In this document: one piece after another, positions 24,272 through 33,018 of the stretch
Numbering within the stretch: position 1 is the stretch's first letter
How the letters are laid out: the number at the start of each line of letters is the position of its first letter
Origin: Paenibacillus rhizosphaerae
GTDB taxonomy: Bacteria > Bacillota > Bacilli > Paenibacillales > Paenibacillaceae
Assembly: GCF_014192015.1 (NCBI RefSeq)
Contig: NZ_JACHXJ010000003.1
Location: forward strand, 248,001 to 312,000
DNA length: 64,000 nt
Reading direction: 5' to 3'
The notes under the pieces: model-generated
Told to the model about the DNA's origin: nothing
Database searches by the model: none
Seen by the model: only the letters and a program-made list of their open reading frames with translations
Translations under genes and position numbers: made by a program

Positions 24272-25095
24272 TACAGGCCGTAAGCCTCCCGGATCTTGGC
24301 GATGCCAAGCTTCGCGGTCTCCAGGGCGGTCAACCCGCCGTAGCTGTCCATAAACAGCTCCAGCGACAGGTAGCCCTCATATCCCGCATCCGCCAGCGTT
24401 CTGGCGAGCGCTCCGGAAGGAGCGCTGCCGTCTCCCGGAAATACCCGGTGGGCGTCCTGGATCTCAGAGCGGGACGGCGCCGCCGGATAATCGTTCACAT
24501 GGACGATGCCGATCCGGTTCCCGGACAAGCCTTTCAGGTCCTGAAGCTCGCTTCCGCCGGTGTACATATGGAACGGATCGATGAGAATTTTGGCGTCCGC
24601 CACCCCGCTGGCTTGAGCTACGTAGATCGCATCCTTCAGACAGTTCAGCCGGGCCGCTTTTCCCCAGAATTCAAGATAGGGCTCTATGCCGATCCTGCGG
24701 GCCAACTCGGCCAGCTTGGCAAAGGAAGCGGCAAATTCGTCCAGCGTGACGTGGGCAACCTGTCCGAAGGGGGGCGCCGCAGCCGCGAGACAGCCCAGCT
24801 CCGCCAGCATCTCCATTTCCTTCTCCGCTTGATCGAAGCCGCGCTGTCTCGCTTCGGGATCACGGTCGGCCCAAGTCCAGAAGGCGATGGCGTTCGCCAC
24901 CTTCAGTCCATGATCTTCGATATACCGTCTAAGCTCCTGCAGACTGCCGCCCTCCGCAAGGTAAGCTTCAATATCCCGTACCCACAGCTCGATGCCCTCA
25001 TAGCCTGCTTCCGCCGCCACGCGGACCTGCTCTTTGACGCCCAGTCCGTAAGGCAGCAGTGTAGATGTATTCAATGACAATTTGAAAGGAAACAA
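24271..25095 (-). CDS. Sugar phosphate isomerase/epimerase (xylose isomerase-like TIM barrel)
   Basis: 274 residues from TTG 25095, chosen because AAGGAG lies seven bases upstream; the track ATG at 25116 precedes that site. AP_endonuc_2 barrel features include FKLSLNTSTLLPYGL, GYEGIELWVRDI, EPYLEFWGK, DPFHMYTGG and IVHVNDYP, with a C-terminal GYEGYLSLELF. The metal-ligand Glu/Asp/His set (Glu in YLEFW, Asp in IDPFH, His in VHVND, Glu in SLELF) appears complete. It pairs with the dehydrogenase gene upstream (27-base gap), as in inositol or rare-sugar pathways. Confidence 0.87.
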   Translation of the reverse strand: MFPFKLSLNTSTLLPYGLGVKEQVRVAAEAGYEGIELWVRDIEAYLAEGGSLQELRRYIEDHGLKVANAIAFWTWADRDPEARQRGFDQAEKEMEMLAELGCLAAAAPPFGQVAHVTLDEFAASFAKLAELARRIGIEPYLEFWGKAARLNCLKDAIYVAQASGVADAKILIDPFHMYTGGSELQDLKGLSGNRIGIVHVNDYPAAPSRSEIQDAHRVFPGDGSAPSGALARTLADAGYEGYLSLELFMDSYGGLTALETAKLGIAKIREAYGL

Positions 25096-25122
25096 GCCTG
25101 ATCTCCTTCTTTCCATAAGTAA

Positions 25123-26184
25123 TTAAGGGGTAAATGGCACCCTTCTCTGTTCGGCATGACTCTGCATACCCAGCTCGATGACACGGATCGCCATCCGGGC
25201 CTGCTCGGGCTTTACGCCAAGCTCCGACACACCATGGATGGCCTCCGCAACATTGCGGTAATAGGCGTCGTAACATCCCGGAATCGTCTTCAGACGCCCC
25301 GTAAACTGCAGGCCATCCCGGCTCGCCACGAGGCTTCCCCACATCTCCTGCGGCTCTTCGCCCCATCCGGGTGATCCCGGCAGCCTCCCGGCCTTAAGCA
25401 GATTTTCCTGAGGGTCTTCTCCGTACTTCACAAAAGAACCCTCCGTCCCGTATAACCGGTATCTCGGAGCCGGATCCCGGGCCAGCAGGGTCGATTTAAC
25501 CGACACCTTCAGCCCATCCGGATACCCCAGCGATACGTCAAAATAATCCGGGGCCAGCGTCCGCTCCCGCTGCGTCCGCACCTCCGCCTGCACGCTGTCA
25601 GGAAGCCCGAACAGCGTCAGCGCCTGGTCGATCAGGTGGACGCCCAGGTCGTAGAACGTCCCCGACCCTTCAGCTCCCGCATCCCGCCAGCGGCTGGGAT
25701 CGGCATTCGGGCTGAACCGGTCCCAGCGGAATTCCGCTTCAGTGATCCGGCCGACCAGGCCGCGGCGGACGACCTCCTGCAGCGTCAGGTAATCGCCGTC
25801 CCACCGGCGGTTATGGAACACGCTGAGCACCAGCCCTTTGCCTTGGGCCAGCGCAATCAGTTCGTCCGCTTCCTCCGTCGTCGCCGTGAATGGCTTTTCC
25901 ACGACGACATGCTTGCCGGCCAGCAGGGCGTCCTTGACAAACGAATAGTGCGCCGTGCTCGGCGTCGTAATGACGATCAAGTCGATGTCCGGATCCTCAT
26001 AAGCCTCCCGGACGTCCTGTACGGCCTGAACGGACGGGTAGGCCTGCAAGCACGAATTGCCGCTGCGCTGGACGATCATCGCCAGCTCCAGCTCCGGTAC
26101 GGCCGTGATGACCGGGCAGTGAAACGTCCTGGCGGCGAACCCGTAACCGATCACCGCTGCCCTCACCTTCTCCTTCATTCGCAT
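25123..26184 (-). CDS. Gfo/Idh/MocA-family oxidoreductase
   Basis: 353 residues. N-terminal Rossmann fold AAVIGYGFAARTFHCPVI, cofactor-loop VITTPSTAHYSFV and the catalytic-loop EKPFTATTEEAD near residue 95; C-terminal GFO_IDH_MocA_C2 with DLGVHLIDQALTLFG. The subgroup with YGFAARTFH is the YvaA/scyllo-inositol dehydrogenase (IolW-like) type. ATG 26184 or 26178 can use AGGAGAG. It lies 27 bases before the isomerase and is probably co-transcribed with it. Confidence 0.88.
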   Translation of the reverse strand: MRMKEKVRAAVIGYGFAARTFHCPVITAVPELELAMIVQRSGNSCLQAYPSVQAVQDVREAYEDPDIDLIVITTPSTAHYSFVKDALLAGKHVVVEKPFTATTEEADELIALAQGKGLVLSVFHNRRWDGDYLTLQEVVRRGLVGRITEAEFRWDRFSPNADPSRWRDAGAEGSGTFYDLGVHLIDQALTLFGLPDSVQAEVRTQRERTLAPDYFDVSLGYPDGLKVSVKSTLLARDPAPRYRLYGTEGSFVKYGEDPQENLLKAGRLPGSPGWGEEPQEMWGSLVASRDGLQFTGRLKTIPGCYDAYYRNVAEAIHGVSELGVKPEQARMAIRVIELGMQSHAEQRRVPFTP

Positions 26185-26211
26185 CACTCTCCTATATAGC
26201 CAGGCCAATGT

Positions 26212-27147
26212 TTAACCTTCGCCGGCCCCGATGTTATACAGAATCCGGTTGACCGGATACAGCGATTCCGACTCCTTGACCGGAACCAAATCCCGGTACA
26301 TGGGATTGTAATACTTTTTGCGGTACTGGCTGGCGGTGAGCCCCTTCACGGCCTTGAACACCCTGCTGAAGTAATTTTCATCCGAGAACCCGACCGCAAA
26401 GGCGACCTCCTTGATGCTGTGCTCCTCGTACAGCAGAAGCTGGCAGGCGCGCTCGATCCGCCTTTGAATGATCGCATCGCGTGGCGTGCGGCCCATATAC
26501 TGCACAAAAGACCTCGAGAAATGCTCGTGCGACCAGCCGATTCGCCTCGCCAGCATTTCGACCGAAATGGCCTCCCCCAAATGCTTGTCGATATAATCGA
26601 GCGCCTTGACGATTTGGGGAGGAATCCGGTTGGCCGGTGTCGTCAGCGGCTCGTCGTAGAGGTGGCCGCTGATTTCCGTCAGCAGCGACCATAGAAGCGA
26701 GCTTCCGCGGCTCTGCATCCGGTCCGTGTGGGCATGGGCAATATGCATGATTTGCTTCATCATGCCGACCGGAAGCTCCTCGTCCAGCGGAATGCAGCTC
26801 GGGCCGCCGGGCGCCAGGAGCGGAAGCACCGCTTCCGTCCCGACACCTTCCGGAAATCCGAAATGAATGAACAGATGCCGCGCAGGCTGCTGCGGGTCAT
26901 ATTCATAGGCGTGATATTCGCCCGGCCTGGTCACGATAAAGCTCGGTTCCTGCAGGATGAATGCCTCCCCCTCCACCCTGTATACGCTGCGCGTTCCATC
27001 CGGAAAATACAGCAGCTCGTAATCGTGAATCCGCCGCGGGCCGAGGGAGGTGCCGGGCTTCTTGACAATGTCCCCGACGATATGAATCCGCGGCAGGTGC
27101 ACAAGATGCAAGGCTGCCCGGCCGGATTGGCTTTCCGTTGTATTCAT
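26212..27147 (-). CDS. AraC-family regulator with cupin-type sensor
   Basis: 311 residues from ATG 27147 after GAGGAAGGGAACTGCC. Residues 1-170 form an AraC-type cupin (IHIVGDIVKKPGTS, YELLYFPDGTRSVYRVEGEAF, RPGEYHAYEYDP); residues 200-300 are the double helix-turn-helix (AISVEMLARRIGWSHEHFSRSF and IKEVAFAVGFSDENYFSRVFK, shown cut). Sitting inside the isomerase/dehydrogenase cluster on the same strand, it likely senses the sugar and activates the cluster. Confidence 0.87.
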   Translation of the reverse strand: MNTTESQSGRAALHLVHLPRIHIVGDIVKKPGTSLGPRRIHDYELLYFPDGTRSVYRVEGEAFILQEPSFIVTRPGEYHAYEYDPQQPARHLFIHFGFPEGVGTEAVLPLLAPGGPSCIPLDEELPVGMMKQIMHIAHAHTDRMQSRGSSLLWSLLTEISGHLYDEPLTTPANRIPPQIVKALDYIDKHLGEAISVEMLARRIGWSHEHFSRSFVQYMGRTPRDAIIQRRIERACQLLLYEEHSIKEVAFAVGFSDENYFSRVFKAVKGLTASQYRKKYYNPMYRDLVPVKESESLYPVNRILYNIGAGEG

Positions 27148-27234
27148 GGCAGTTCCCTTCCTCATCCCCACGAAGTGGAGTCTTAACTTCGTTTCCTTTT
27201 CAGGCAATTATGTTCGTTCCGAGACGGCAAATCA

Positions 27235-27987
27235 TTAAATCAGTCCGAGCCCCTGCAAATTGCGGTAGCTGATCGCCAGGCTCTCCAGCGGATCGCGCCG
27301 GCTCTGATCCTGTTCGACGACGAGCCAGCCGGTTCCTACTTCCCGTGCCGTTTGGGCGATGGCCTTAAAATCGAGAATGCCCTCCCCGATTTCAGCGAAA
27401 AACTGCTCCTCGCCGGCTTCCACGTCTTTGATATGGAGCAGCGGGCACCGGTTCTGAAGCTTGCCAAGGTACGACACCGGATCTTCGCCGCCCCGTTTGA
27501 CCCAATATGTGTCCAGCTCCATCTGAACCAAGGAAGGGTCAGTTTCGCGGAGCAAAATATCGAGTGCGTATTCGCCGTCAAATTTGGCGAACTCCCAGTC
27601 ATGGTTATGGTACAGCAGCTGAACCCCGCGCCGGCGGAACTTCTCGCCCGCTTCGTTCAGCTTGGCGGCCTTGGCCAGCACCTCGTCCCTGGACGCAAAA
27701 CGCAGGGACAGCGCCACGAATTTACCGCCGTCCACCTCCTCGAGATAATCCGCGATATCGTCCGGATTGAAGTCAAACGTATCGAATCCGGCATGGGTAC
27801 CGATGACCTTAAGGCCGATCCGATCCAGCAGCGCCTTCTGCTCCGCCACGGTGATGCCTTCCGGCGGGCGTCCGAGCTCAATGCCCTGATAGCCGATGGC
27901 GGCGATTTTCTCCAGCGTGCCTATATAATCCTTGCTTAATAGTTCGCGAACCGTATAAGGCTGTACGGCGACGGGAAATTTGGTCAT
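27235..27987 (-). CDS. Sugar phosphate isomerase/epimerase
   Basis: 250 residues: VAVQPYTVRELL, AAIGYQGIELGRPPEG, VIGTHAGFDTF, LLYHNHDWEF, QMELDTYWVKRGG, LLHIKDVE and WLVVEQDQS. This is the xylose isomerase-like barrel with metal ligands in HNHDWE, ELDTYW, HIKD and VEQD. It is close to IolE/IolI-type and YcjR-like 3-keto-sugar epimerases. It lies 52 bases after the dehydrogenase at 28040, and forms the second dehydrogenase-isomerase pair of this cluster. Confidence 0.88.
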   Translation of the reverse strand: MTKFPVAVQPYTVRELLSKDYIGTLEKIAAIGYQGIELGRPPEGITVAEQKALLDRIGLKVIGTHAGFDTFDFNPDDIADYLEEVDGGKFVALSLRFASRDEVLAKAAKLNEAGEKFRRRGVQLLYHNHDWEFAKFDGEYALDILLRETDPSLVQMELDTYWVKRGGEDPVSYLGKLQNRCPLLHIKDVEAGEEQFFAEIGEGILDFKAIAQTAREVGTGWLVVEQDQSRRDPLESLAISYRNLQGLGLI

Positions 27988-28039
27988 GATCTATGCATCC
28001 TCTCTTGGTTTGAAATGGGACAGGTTCTCCGTGCGGTGT

Positions 28040-29152
28040 TTACAGATCCAGCATGTTGTATTTCAGGCCGAGCGGCAGCGGAGCCGGACGTTCCACCGTG
28101 GATTCCAGGTGAATGTGTCGTCCCTGCTCAGACGCTTCGAAGATGCCGAGCGAGATGTCCAGCACATGGCGCGCCAGCTTGCCGCTTGCCCGGTTCGGCC
28201 GGCCCGACTGGATCGCGTAAGCCATATCGGCCACGCCCATGCCGCGTCCTTCCTCGGCATATGGATGGGAATGCGGTATTTCCTTCGTTTGCCCGTTCGG
28301 GAACTGGATGGATACGGCGCCTCCGAAGAAGTTCGGATCCGGAACGTACAGAATTCCTTCCGTGCCGTACACTTCCAGCCGTGGAGAATACCCGAACGCC
28401 TCCTTGGCTGCCTGAAGGGTTGCCACCGCACCGCTGTGGAAGTCGAGCACCGCCGATACGTTCGTCGGCGCTTCCACCGGCACCGTCTGGCCGAATGCCG
28501 GCGACTTCGGATTGGCCACCACGACCTCCTGCTGCAGCTGGCGGGCGGATCCCGTTACCCTTTGAACGGGTCCGAGCAGCGCAATCAGCGCCGTCAAATA
28601 GTAAGGTCCCATATCCATGATCGGATCGCCGCCCAGCTTCAGGAAGTTGCGGAAGTTCGGATGCATGCCGCCCGCGGCGTTCCCCATGATGATCGTAGCG
28701 CTCGCACCGTAAGGCGTGCCGATCCATCCGTCATTGATCAGCTTGACGCAGGTCTGGATGCCGGCGCCGAGGAAGGTGTCCGGCGCACAGCCGACAAGCA
28801 GGTTCTTGGACTCGGCCAGAGCCAGCACTTCATCGGCATCCTCGCGGTTGAGGGCAAACGGCTTTTCCGTGTACACATGCTTCCCGGCCTGAAGCACGCG
28901 CAGGTTCAGCGGGGCGTGCGCGGCGGGGGCAGTCAAATTGAGAACGATTTCAATTTCCGGATCGGCCAGCAGCTCCTCCACGGTGTACACGTTCGGAACG
29001 CCGAACTCTTCCGCTTTTTTCTGTGCGAGCTCCGGAACCATATCCGCTACGGCTTTGACCTCGACGATGTGGTCAAGCATGCCGGTCAAATTTTTCAAAT
29101 ATACGGTGCTGATCATGCCGGTACCGATGACTCCAACCTTGATTTTACGCAC
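28040..29152 (-). CDS. Gfo/Idh/MocA-family oxidoreductase
   Basis: 370 residues. Rossmann motif VGVIGTGMISTVYLKNL, NLTAPAAHAPLNL, TEKPFALNREDADEVL and DMGPYYLTALIALLGP identify the family; the C-terminal part is the longer alpha/beta type. Only about a quarter of residues appear shared with the partner at 25123, so the two are not a recent duplication. It is the first gene of the leftward cluster, 45 bases from a good promoter. Substrate probably a cyclitol or keto-sugar (inference). Confidence 0.88.
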   Translation of the reverse strand: MRKIKVGVIGTGMISTVYLKNLTGMLDHIVEVKAVADMVPELAQKKAEEFGVPNVYTVEELLADPEIEIVLNLTAPAAHAPLNLRVLQAGKHVYTEKPFALNREDADEVLALAESKNLLVGCAPDTFLGAGIQTCVKLINDGWIGTPYGASATIIMGNAAGGMHPNFRNFLKLGGDPIMDMGPYYLTALIALLGPVQRVTGSARQLQQEVVVANPKSPAFGQTVPVEAPTNVSAVLDFHSGAVATLQAAKEAFGYSPRLEVYGTEGILYVPDPNFFGGAVSIQFPNGQTKEIPHSHPYAEEGRGMGVADMAYAIQSGRPNRASGKLARHVLDISLGIFEASEQGRHIHLESTVERPAPLPLGLKYNMLDL

Positions 29153-29196
29153 GAATACATCAACCTCTTTTCGTTTGGTAGTGATCTTGTGCCCTC

Positions 29197-29225
29197 ATTA
29201 TCACGCATCGCCCGGTCGAACTCAA
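29197..29225 (-). promoter_or_regulatory. Promoter of the dehydrogenase/isomerase cluster
   Basis: TTGAGT (29225-29220) and GATAAT (29202-29197) on the minus strand with a 17-base spacer, 45 bases upstream of the dehydrogenase start. Confidence 0.65.
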
Positions 29226-29385
29226 TGGACTGCAGCGCAAATAAACTGGATTTATTTGATATTATCCATCGCTGTCTGCAGCAAGCCGGTTGGTTACCAT
29301 GAGTAAAAAACCTCCCGCCGCCCGGGACATCCCCGAGGAGCAAAGAGGCATTCTGAAGCAGGTTTATTTTCAATCCCTTGGGGCG

Positions 29386-30180
29386 CTACTCCACCCTTGG
29401 CTTAGCCGGGTCGCAATCAGGCCGCGGCACCTCGCCGAATTGGGACAGCTTCTGCAAATAATAGCATTCTTCCCGGAACATATGGTCCGGCACCAGCCTG
29501 TTTAGCCTGCTCAGCAGCTCGGCGCTGATGTCCAGCTCCTCGACTTCCAGCAGAAAGTTCATAAACGCCGACATTTCCAGATCTACGTCGCTGTGGAACT
29601 TTTTTACCGCCGGATATGTCGTCCGCAGCGTACGCAAATATCCCACAAGCTCAAGCGCCTTTAAATAAAATTCGTTGAAATGCCGCTCGAACTCCTTGCT
29701 CCTTTGGATCAGCCTCCGCTCAACCCCGTCCAGATCCGAAGCGATCGATGCCGAGTGAAAAGCGGCGTCAGGCAGCCACAGCAGATCGTGATGGAGCGGG
29801 TGATAGCGGGGAACCGGATTTCCCTTCAGCAGCTCGGCGAGAATGCGCTCATATTCCTCCAGCTCGTTCACCATATGATTGATAAACGTCGGCGATAACC
29901 CGATGACCACCTTGCGCAGCAGCACCCGGTCGAGAAGATCCAGCTTAAACGCCCGCAGTTCATGCACCGCCTGATTCGCCTGTTCGTTCAGCTCCGTCAG
30001 CGGCTGTCCCTCAGGAAACGAGCGCGCCTGTCCCAGCAGCCGGTCGAACCATTGGACGAACGAAGCCGCCGTCTGTACGTCCTTGACTTCCTTGGAAGCC
30101 AGAGCGTTGTAGATAAAACGGGCATGATCCCCCAAAATTTGCAGCCAAAACCTGTGCTCAAAGAGCGCCTCTTCGTTCAT
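29386..30180 (-). CDS. DUF2935 family protein
   Basis: 264 residues in two similar helical halves: FEHRFWLQILGDHARFIYNAL in the first (shown cut), and YHPLHHDLLWLPDAAFHSASI-like in the second, each with His/Glu spaced as in ferritin-like or hemerythrin-like bundles (HxxFW, GDHARF; EHxxL). This is the DUF2935 duplication common in Bacillales and Clostridia. ATG 30180 follows GGGAGGG at a long spacing. Metal binding is inferred, role unknown. Confidence 0.82.
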   Translation of the reverse strand: MNEEALFEHRFWLQILGDHARFIYNALASKEVKDVQTAASFVQWFDRLLGQARSFPEGQPLTELNEQANQAVHELRAFKLDLLDRVLLRKVVIGLSPTFINHMVNELEEYERILAELLKGNPVPRYHPLHHDLLWLPDAAFHSASIASDLDGVERRLIQRSKEFERHFNEFYLKALELVGYLRTLRTTYPAVKKFHSDVDLEMSAFMNFLLEVEELDISAELLSRLNRLVPDHMFREECYYLQKLSQFGEVPRPDCDPAKPRVE

Positions 30181-30256
30181 TGCAGGCCTATCCCTCCCAT
30201 CGATAACCATCCGTCACTGGACAATATATGTGATGGGACATCCAACTTATGCGTTA

Positions 30257-30294
30257 GAAAAAACCACCCCCACCGCATAGAGCGGCAGTGGCGG
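30257..30294 (-). terminator. Probable terminator of the leftward lysR gene
   Basis: CCGC/GCGG inner stem with an outer CCGCCAC/GGGGTGG containing G-U pairs, followed leftward by six T. Confidence 0.55.
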
Positions 30295-30357
30295 CTGCAA
30301 GAACTCATACCTGTAACAACGTCGCTTCAATTCATCCTTACTTTTCAACATTACGGA

Positions 30358-31260
30358 TCAATCGGAAATCGCCTGGTGCAGCGCTTCGATATACTCCAGC
30401 GCCAGCTTGGACAACGCCGCATTCTGATGGCAGATCCAGCCCACATTGATCGTCTCGTCGCAATCGAGCGGCACAGGAATGATCTCGTTCCCGTTCAGGT
30501 CGGCGCTGAGAACACCGGTTGAGATCGTATAGCCGTTCAGTCCGATCAGCAGGTTAAACAGTGTGGCGCGGTCGTTGACCCGGATGCTTTTCGGATGCGT
30601 CAGCGTGCTCAGAATTTCCTCGGAGAAGTGAAAGGAGTTGTACTCCCCCTGCTCAAACGACAGGTAGGGATAATCCTGCAGCTGGTCGATCGTCACGATG
30701 GACTGCTTGGCGAGGGGGTTATGGATGCTGATAAAAATATGAGGCCGGGCCGTAAACAGGCTCGTGAATTTCAAATTGGCGTCCTTCAGCAGCCGGTTGA
30801 TGACTTTGCTGTTGAATTCATTGAGATACAGAATGCCGATTTCGCTCCGCTGGCTTTTGACATCCTGGATGATTTCATGGGTCTTCGTTTCTCTCAGCGC
30901 CAGTTCGTATTCGTCCTGCCCGTACTCGTTGACCAAATGCACGAACGCATTGACGGCAAACGCATAGTGCTGTGTCGATACGGAAAAATGCTGCGGCGAC
31001 GGCTTGGCGTTCATATAACGGCTCTCCAGCAGCTCCGCCTGCTCGGTCACCTGCCGGGCATAGCCGAGAAATTCGGCGCCTTCCTTGGACAGGGTGATCC
31101 CTTTGTTTGTCCGTTCAAAAATCGTAATGTTCAGCTCTTCCTCCAGATCCTTGATCGCGTTCGACAGGCTTGGCTGCGAAATAAACAGCCGTTTGGCCGC
31201 TTCATTCATGGACCCGCGGTTGGCGACTTCGATGACGTATTTTAACTGTTGTAAGGTCAC
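30358..31260 (-). CDS. LysR-family regulator, CysL/CbbR-like
   Basis: 300 residues: TLQQLKYVIEVANRGSMNEAA and ISQPSLSNAIKDLEEELNIT form the winged helix; the sensor domain includes FSVSTQHYAFAVNAFVHLV, ARPHIFISIHNPLAK and a C-terminal INVGWICHQNAAL. The opening MTLQQLKYVIEVAxxGSMNEAAKRLFISQPS is typical of a Bacillota group of unknown ligand. GTG start follows GAAAGGG. No divergent target; the next gene upstream is 97 bases away on the same strand. Confidence 0.88.
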   Translation of the reverse strand: MTLQQLKYVIEVANRGSMNEAAKRLFISQPSLSNAIKDLEEELNITIFERTNKGITLSKEGAEFLGYARQVTEQAELLESRYMNAKPSPQHFSVSTQHYAFAVNAFVHLVNEYGQDEYELALRETKTHEIIQDVKSQRSEIGILYLNEFNSKVINRLLKDANLKFTSLFTARPHIFISIHNPLAKQSIVTIDQLQDYPYLSFEQGEYNSFHFSEEILSTLTHPKSIRVNDRATLFNLLIGLNGYTISTGVLSADLNGNEIIPVPLDCDETINVGWICHQNAALSKLALEYIEALHQAISD

Positions 31261-31357
31261 TGCTACAGCCCTTTCTTTGAAAACGTAAGATCTTCATTTA
31301 TTTCAAAGTATACCCGGGCACCGGTCCCCTCACAACTGTTCGGGGAATAACCCCCTA

Positions 31358-31756
31358 TTACTGCCGCCGTATGCTTCGCAGCGCGGTGTACAGCGACAGC
31401 AGGATGAGCACGAGGGCCATCACCGGATGTATAGCACCCAATGCAGGTACATGAGCTGTCATGTATTGCAGGTAGATCAAGGCAAACATCCCCAGGCTCA
31501 GCCAGGCGCTGCCCTTGAAACATTTGCCCGTATTCGCAAAAACAATCATCAGAAGCGGCACGAATTCAAAGATATGAACGAAGTTCTCGTGCATTTTCCA
31601 ATTCGACGGATTCTGGAACACGGCTGAACCCGCAATGTACACCTGAACCGTGATGCAGGCGACCAATATCCAGGACAGCCCTGTAAAGATGCCTCGGGAA
31701 ATCCGTCTGCCCCCCGAAATTTTATCTTGTGATGGGTTAGGATGGATGCTTGTCAT
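31358..31756 (-). CDS. Small membrane protein, DUF6220-like
   Basis: 132 residues with four hydrophobic helices (FTGLSWILVACITVQVYIAG; FVHIFEFVPLLMIVFANTG; WLSLGMFALIYLQYMTAH; LGAIHPVMALVLILLSLYTA). His residues in helix 2 (HENFVHIFE) and helix 4 suggest heme or metal contacts as in small cytochrome-b-like DUF6220 proteins; that is a guess from pattern. It overlaps the next upstream gene by 20 bases, so the two form one transcript. Confidence 0.7.
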   Translation of the reverse strand: MTSIHPNPSQDKISGGRRISRGIFTGLSWILVACITVQVYIAGSAVFQNPSNWKMHENFVHIFEFVPLLMIVFANTGKCFKGSAWLSLGMFALIYLQYMTAHVPALGAIHPVMALVLILLSLYTALRSIRRQ

Positions 31757-31961
31757 GTGGTTTTCCTCCCTTATAATCGGACGTCAACGCGGCGATCCCC
31801 GCAAACAACGCAGCCATGATCAGCGGAAGATAGGGCGTTCCGGCCGGCCGGTCATGGATCAGATAACCAAGAGCGGCAATAATGGTTGACAGAAAGATGC
31901 CGCAGGCAGCGCCGCCGACGGCAGCCAGCAGTACTTTGATCACATGGTGCTGCTTCAGCAT
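31737..31961 (-). CDS. Small two-helix membrane protein
   Basis: 74 residues from ATG 31961 with GGGGAGGGGAGACT upstream; the track start at 32015 reads through this site. Two transmembrane helices (VIKVLLAAVGGAACGIFLST and YLPLIMAALFAGIAALT) and a short basic tail KGGKPHDKHPS. No family recognised. The 3' end overlaps the DUF6220-like gene, which suggests joint expression. Confidence 0.65.
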   Translation of the reverse strand: MLKQHHVIKVLLAAVGGAACGIFLSTIIAALGYLIHDRPAGTPYLPLIMAALFAGIAALTSDYKGGKPHDKHPS

Positions 31962-32328
31962 AGTCTCCCCTCCCCTTGGATTGCACTCAACTGAATTGGC
32001 TTGCAATGAAGGCAATGGATTGCGATGGTTTGCGGCGATCCCCGTGCTTTGCCGCCTGGAGTTTATTGTAGCAGCAACTTGTTGTGAACCTGTGAAGTTT
32101 TCGTGCTGTTGTTATGAAAATGAAATATGGACATTTTGCGGCTTTTACCGGCCCCATGCCGGGGTTGCCCGGGGGTTTTCCCTCAGGAATGTTGCGAACT
32201 TGTTGCGGTCTTTTACGGCTTTGGTGAATTGTCCCCGCATCCGCGGGAACCGGTATATAATGAGGGGGATAACAGCCGGAAAGGGCTGCAATGGCCCGAG
32301 GCTGCTCGAGAAAAAGGAGAATGAACAC
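31962..32328. other. Regulatory region of the two-component operon
   Basis: A TATAAT box lies at 32256-32261 on the plus strand, 68 bases before the response regulator start; TTGTCC is 21 bases upstream, too far for a standard promoter. Related words GTTGTGAACCTGTGAAG (from 32081) and GTTGCGAACTTGTTGCGG (from 32190) could be response-regulator boxes. No other structure seen. Confidence 0.35.
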
Positions 32329-33018
32329 ATGACGCATACTCTGCTGCTTGTCGATGATGAAAAGGAAGTACTGGCCTTTATGGAGCCGTTTCTACAGCAG
32401 GAAGGCTACGAGACGATTACGGCCTTATCCGGTCAGGAAGCGCTCCGGATCGCTGGCGAACGGAAGCCGTCCCTGGTCGTCCTTGACTGGATGATGCCGG
32501 GAATGAGCGGCATTGACGTGTGCCGGGAGCTGCGGAAGCTGCCGAAGCTGGGAATCATCATGCTGACCGCCAGAGTGGAAGAAACGGATAAAATCATAGG
32601 GCTGGAGGTCGGCGCCGACGATTATTTGACGAAGCCCTTCTCCCTCCGGGAGCTGGTCGCGCGAATACGCTCGGTCCTCCGGAGAATCCATGGGGACGAG
32701 ACTCCGGACGACCGGATCGTGCGGGGTGACTTGACGATATCCGAGGCACAGTGCCGGGTGTGGAAACGCGGGGAGGAGGTTCTGCTGACTCCGACCGAAT
32801 TCAAAATGCTTGCCACCCTGGCTTCGCGGCCGGGCATCGTATACAGCCGCCTGCAGCTGCTGGCTGCGGTCGATGACGACCTGCTGAACGACGAGCGTAC
32901 CGCAGACGCCCATATCAGCCGGATCCGCAAAAAGATCGAAGACGATCCGTCCAACCCGGTGTTTATTCACACCGTGTACGGATTCGGATACCGGTTCGGT
33001 GACCGCCGTGAACGTTAG
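32329..33018 (+). CDS. OmpR/PhoB-family response regulator
   Basis: 229 residues from ATG 32329 with AAGGAG nine bases upstream. Receiver domain: acidic pair VDDE at 8-11, phosphoacceptor Asp53 in VVLDWMMPGMSG, Thr in LTARVEE and Lys in YLTKPFSLREL. C-terminal winged helix: VLLTPTEFKMLATLAS and RTADAHISRIRKKIEDDP with GFGYRFG. The histidine kinase gene overlaps the end by 20 bases. The stimulus is not shown by the sequence. Confidence 0.93.
   Translation: MTHTLLLVDDEKEVLAFMEPFLQQEGYETITALSGQEALRIAGERKPSLVVLDWMMPGMSGIDVCRELRKLPKLGIIMLTARVEETDKIIGLEVGADDYLTKPFSLRELVARIRSVLRRIHGDETPDDRIVRGDLTISEAQCRVWKRGEEVLLTPTEFKMLATLASRPGIVYSRLQLLAAVDDDLLNDERTADAHISRIRKKIEDDPSNPVFIHTVYGFGYRFGDRRER

Noticed and set aside
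27980-29302. 440-residue plus-strand frame
   Set aside because: It mirrors the Gfo/Idh gene on the other strand; no family pattern, Arg/His-rich composition, no ribosome site.
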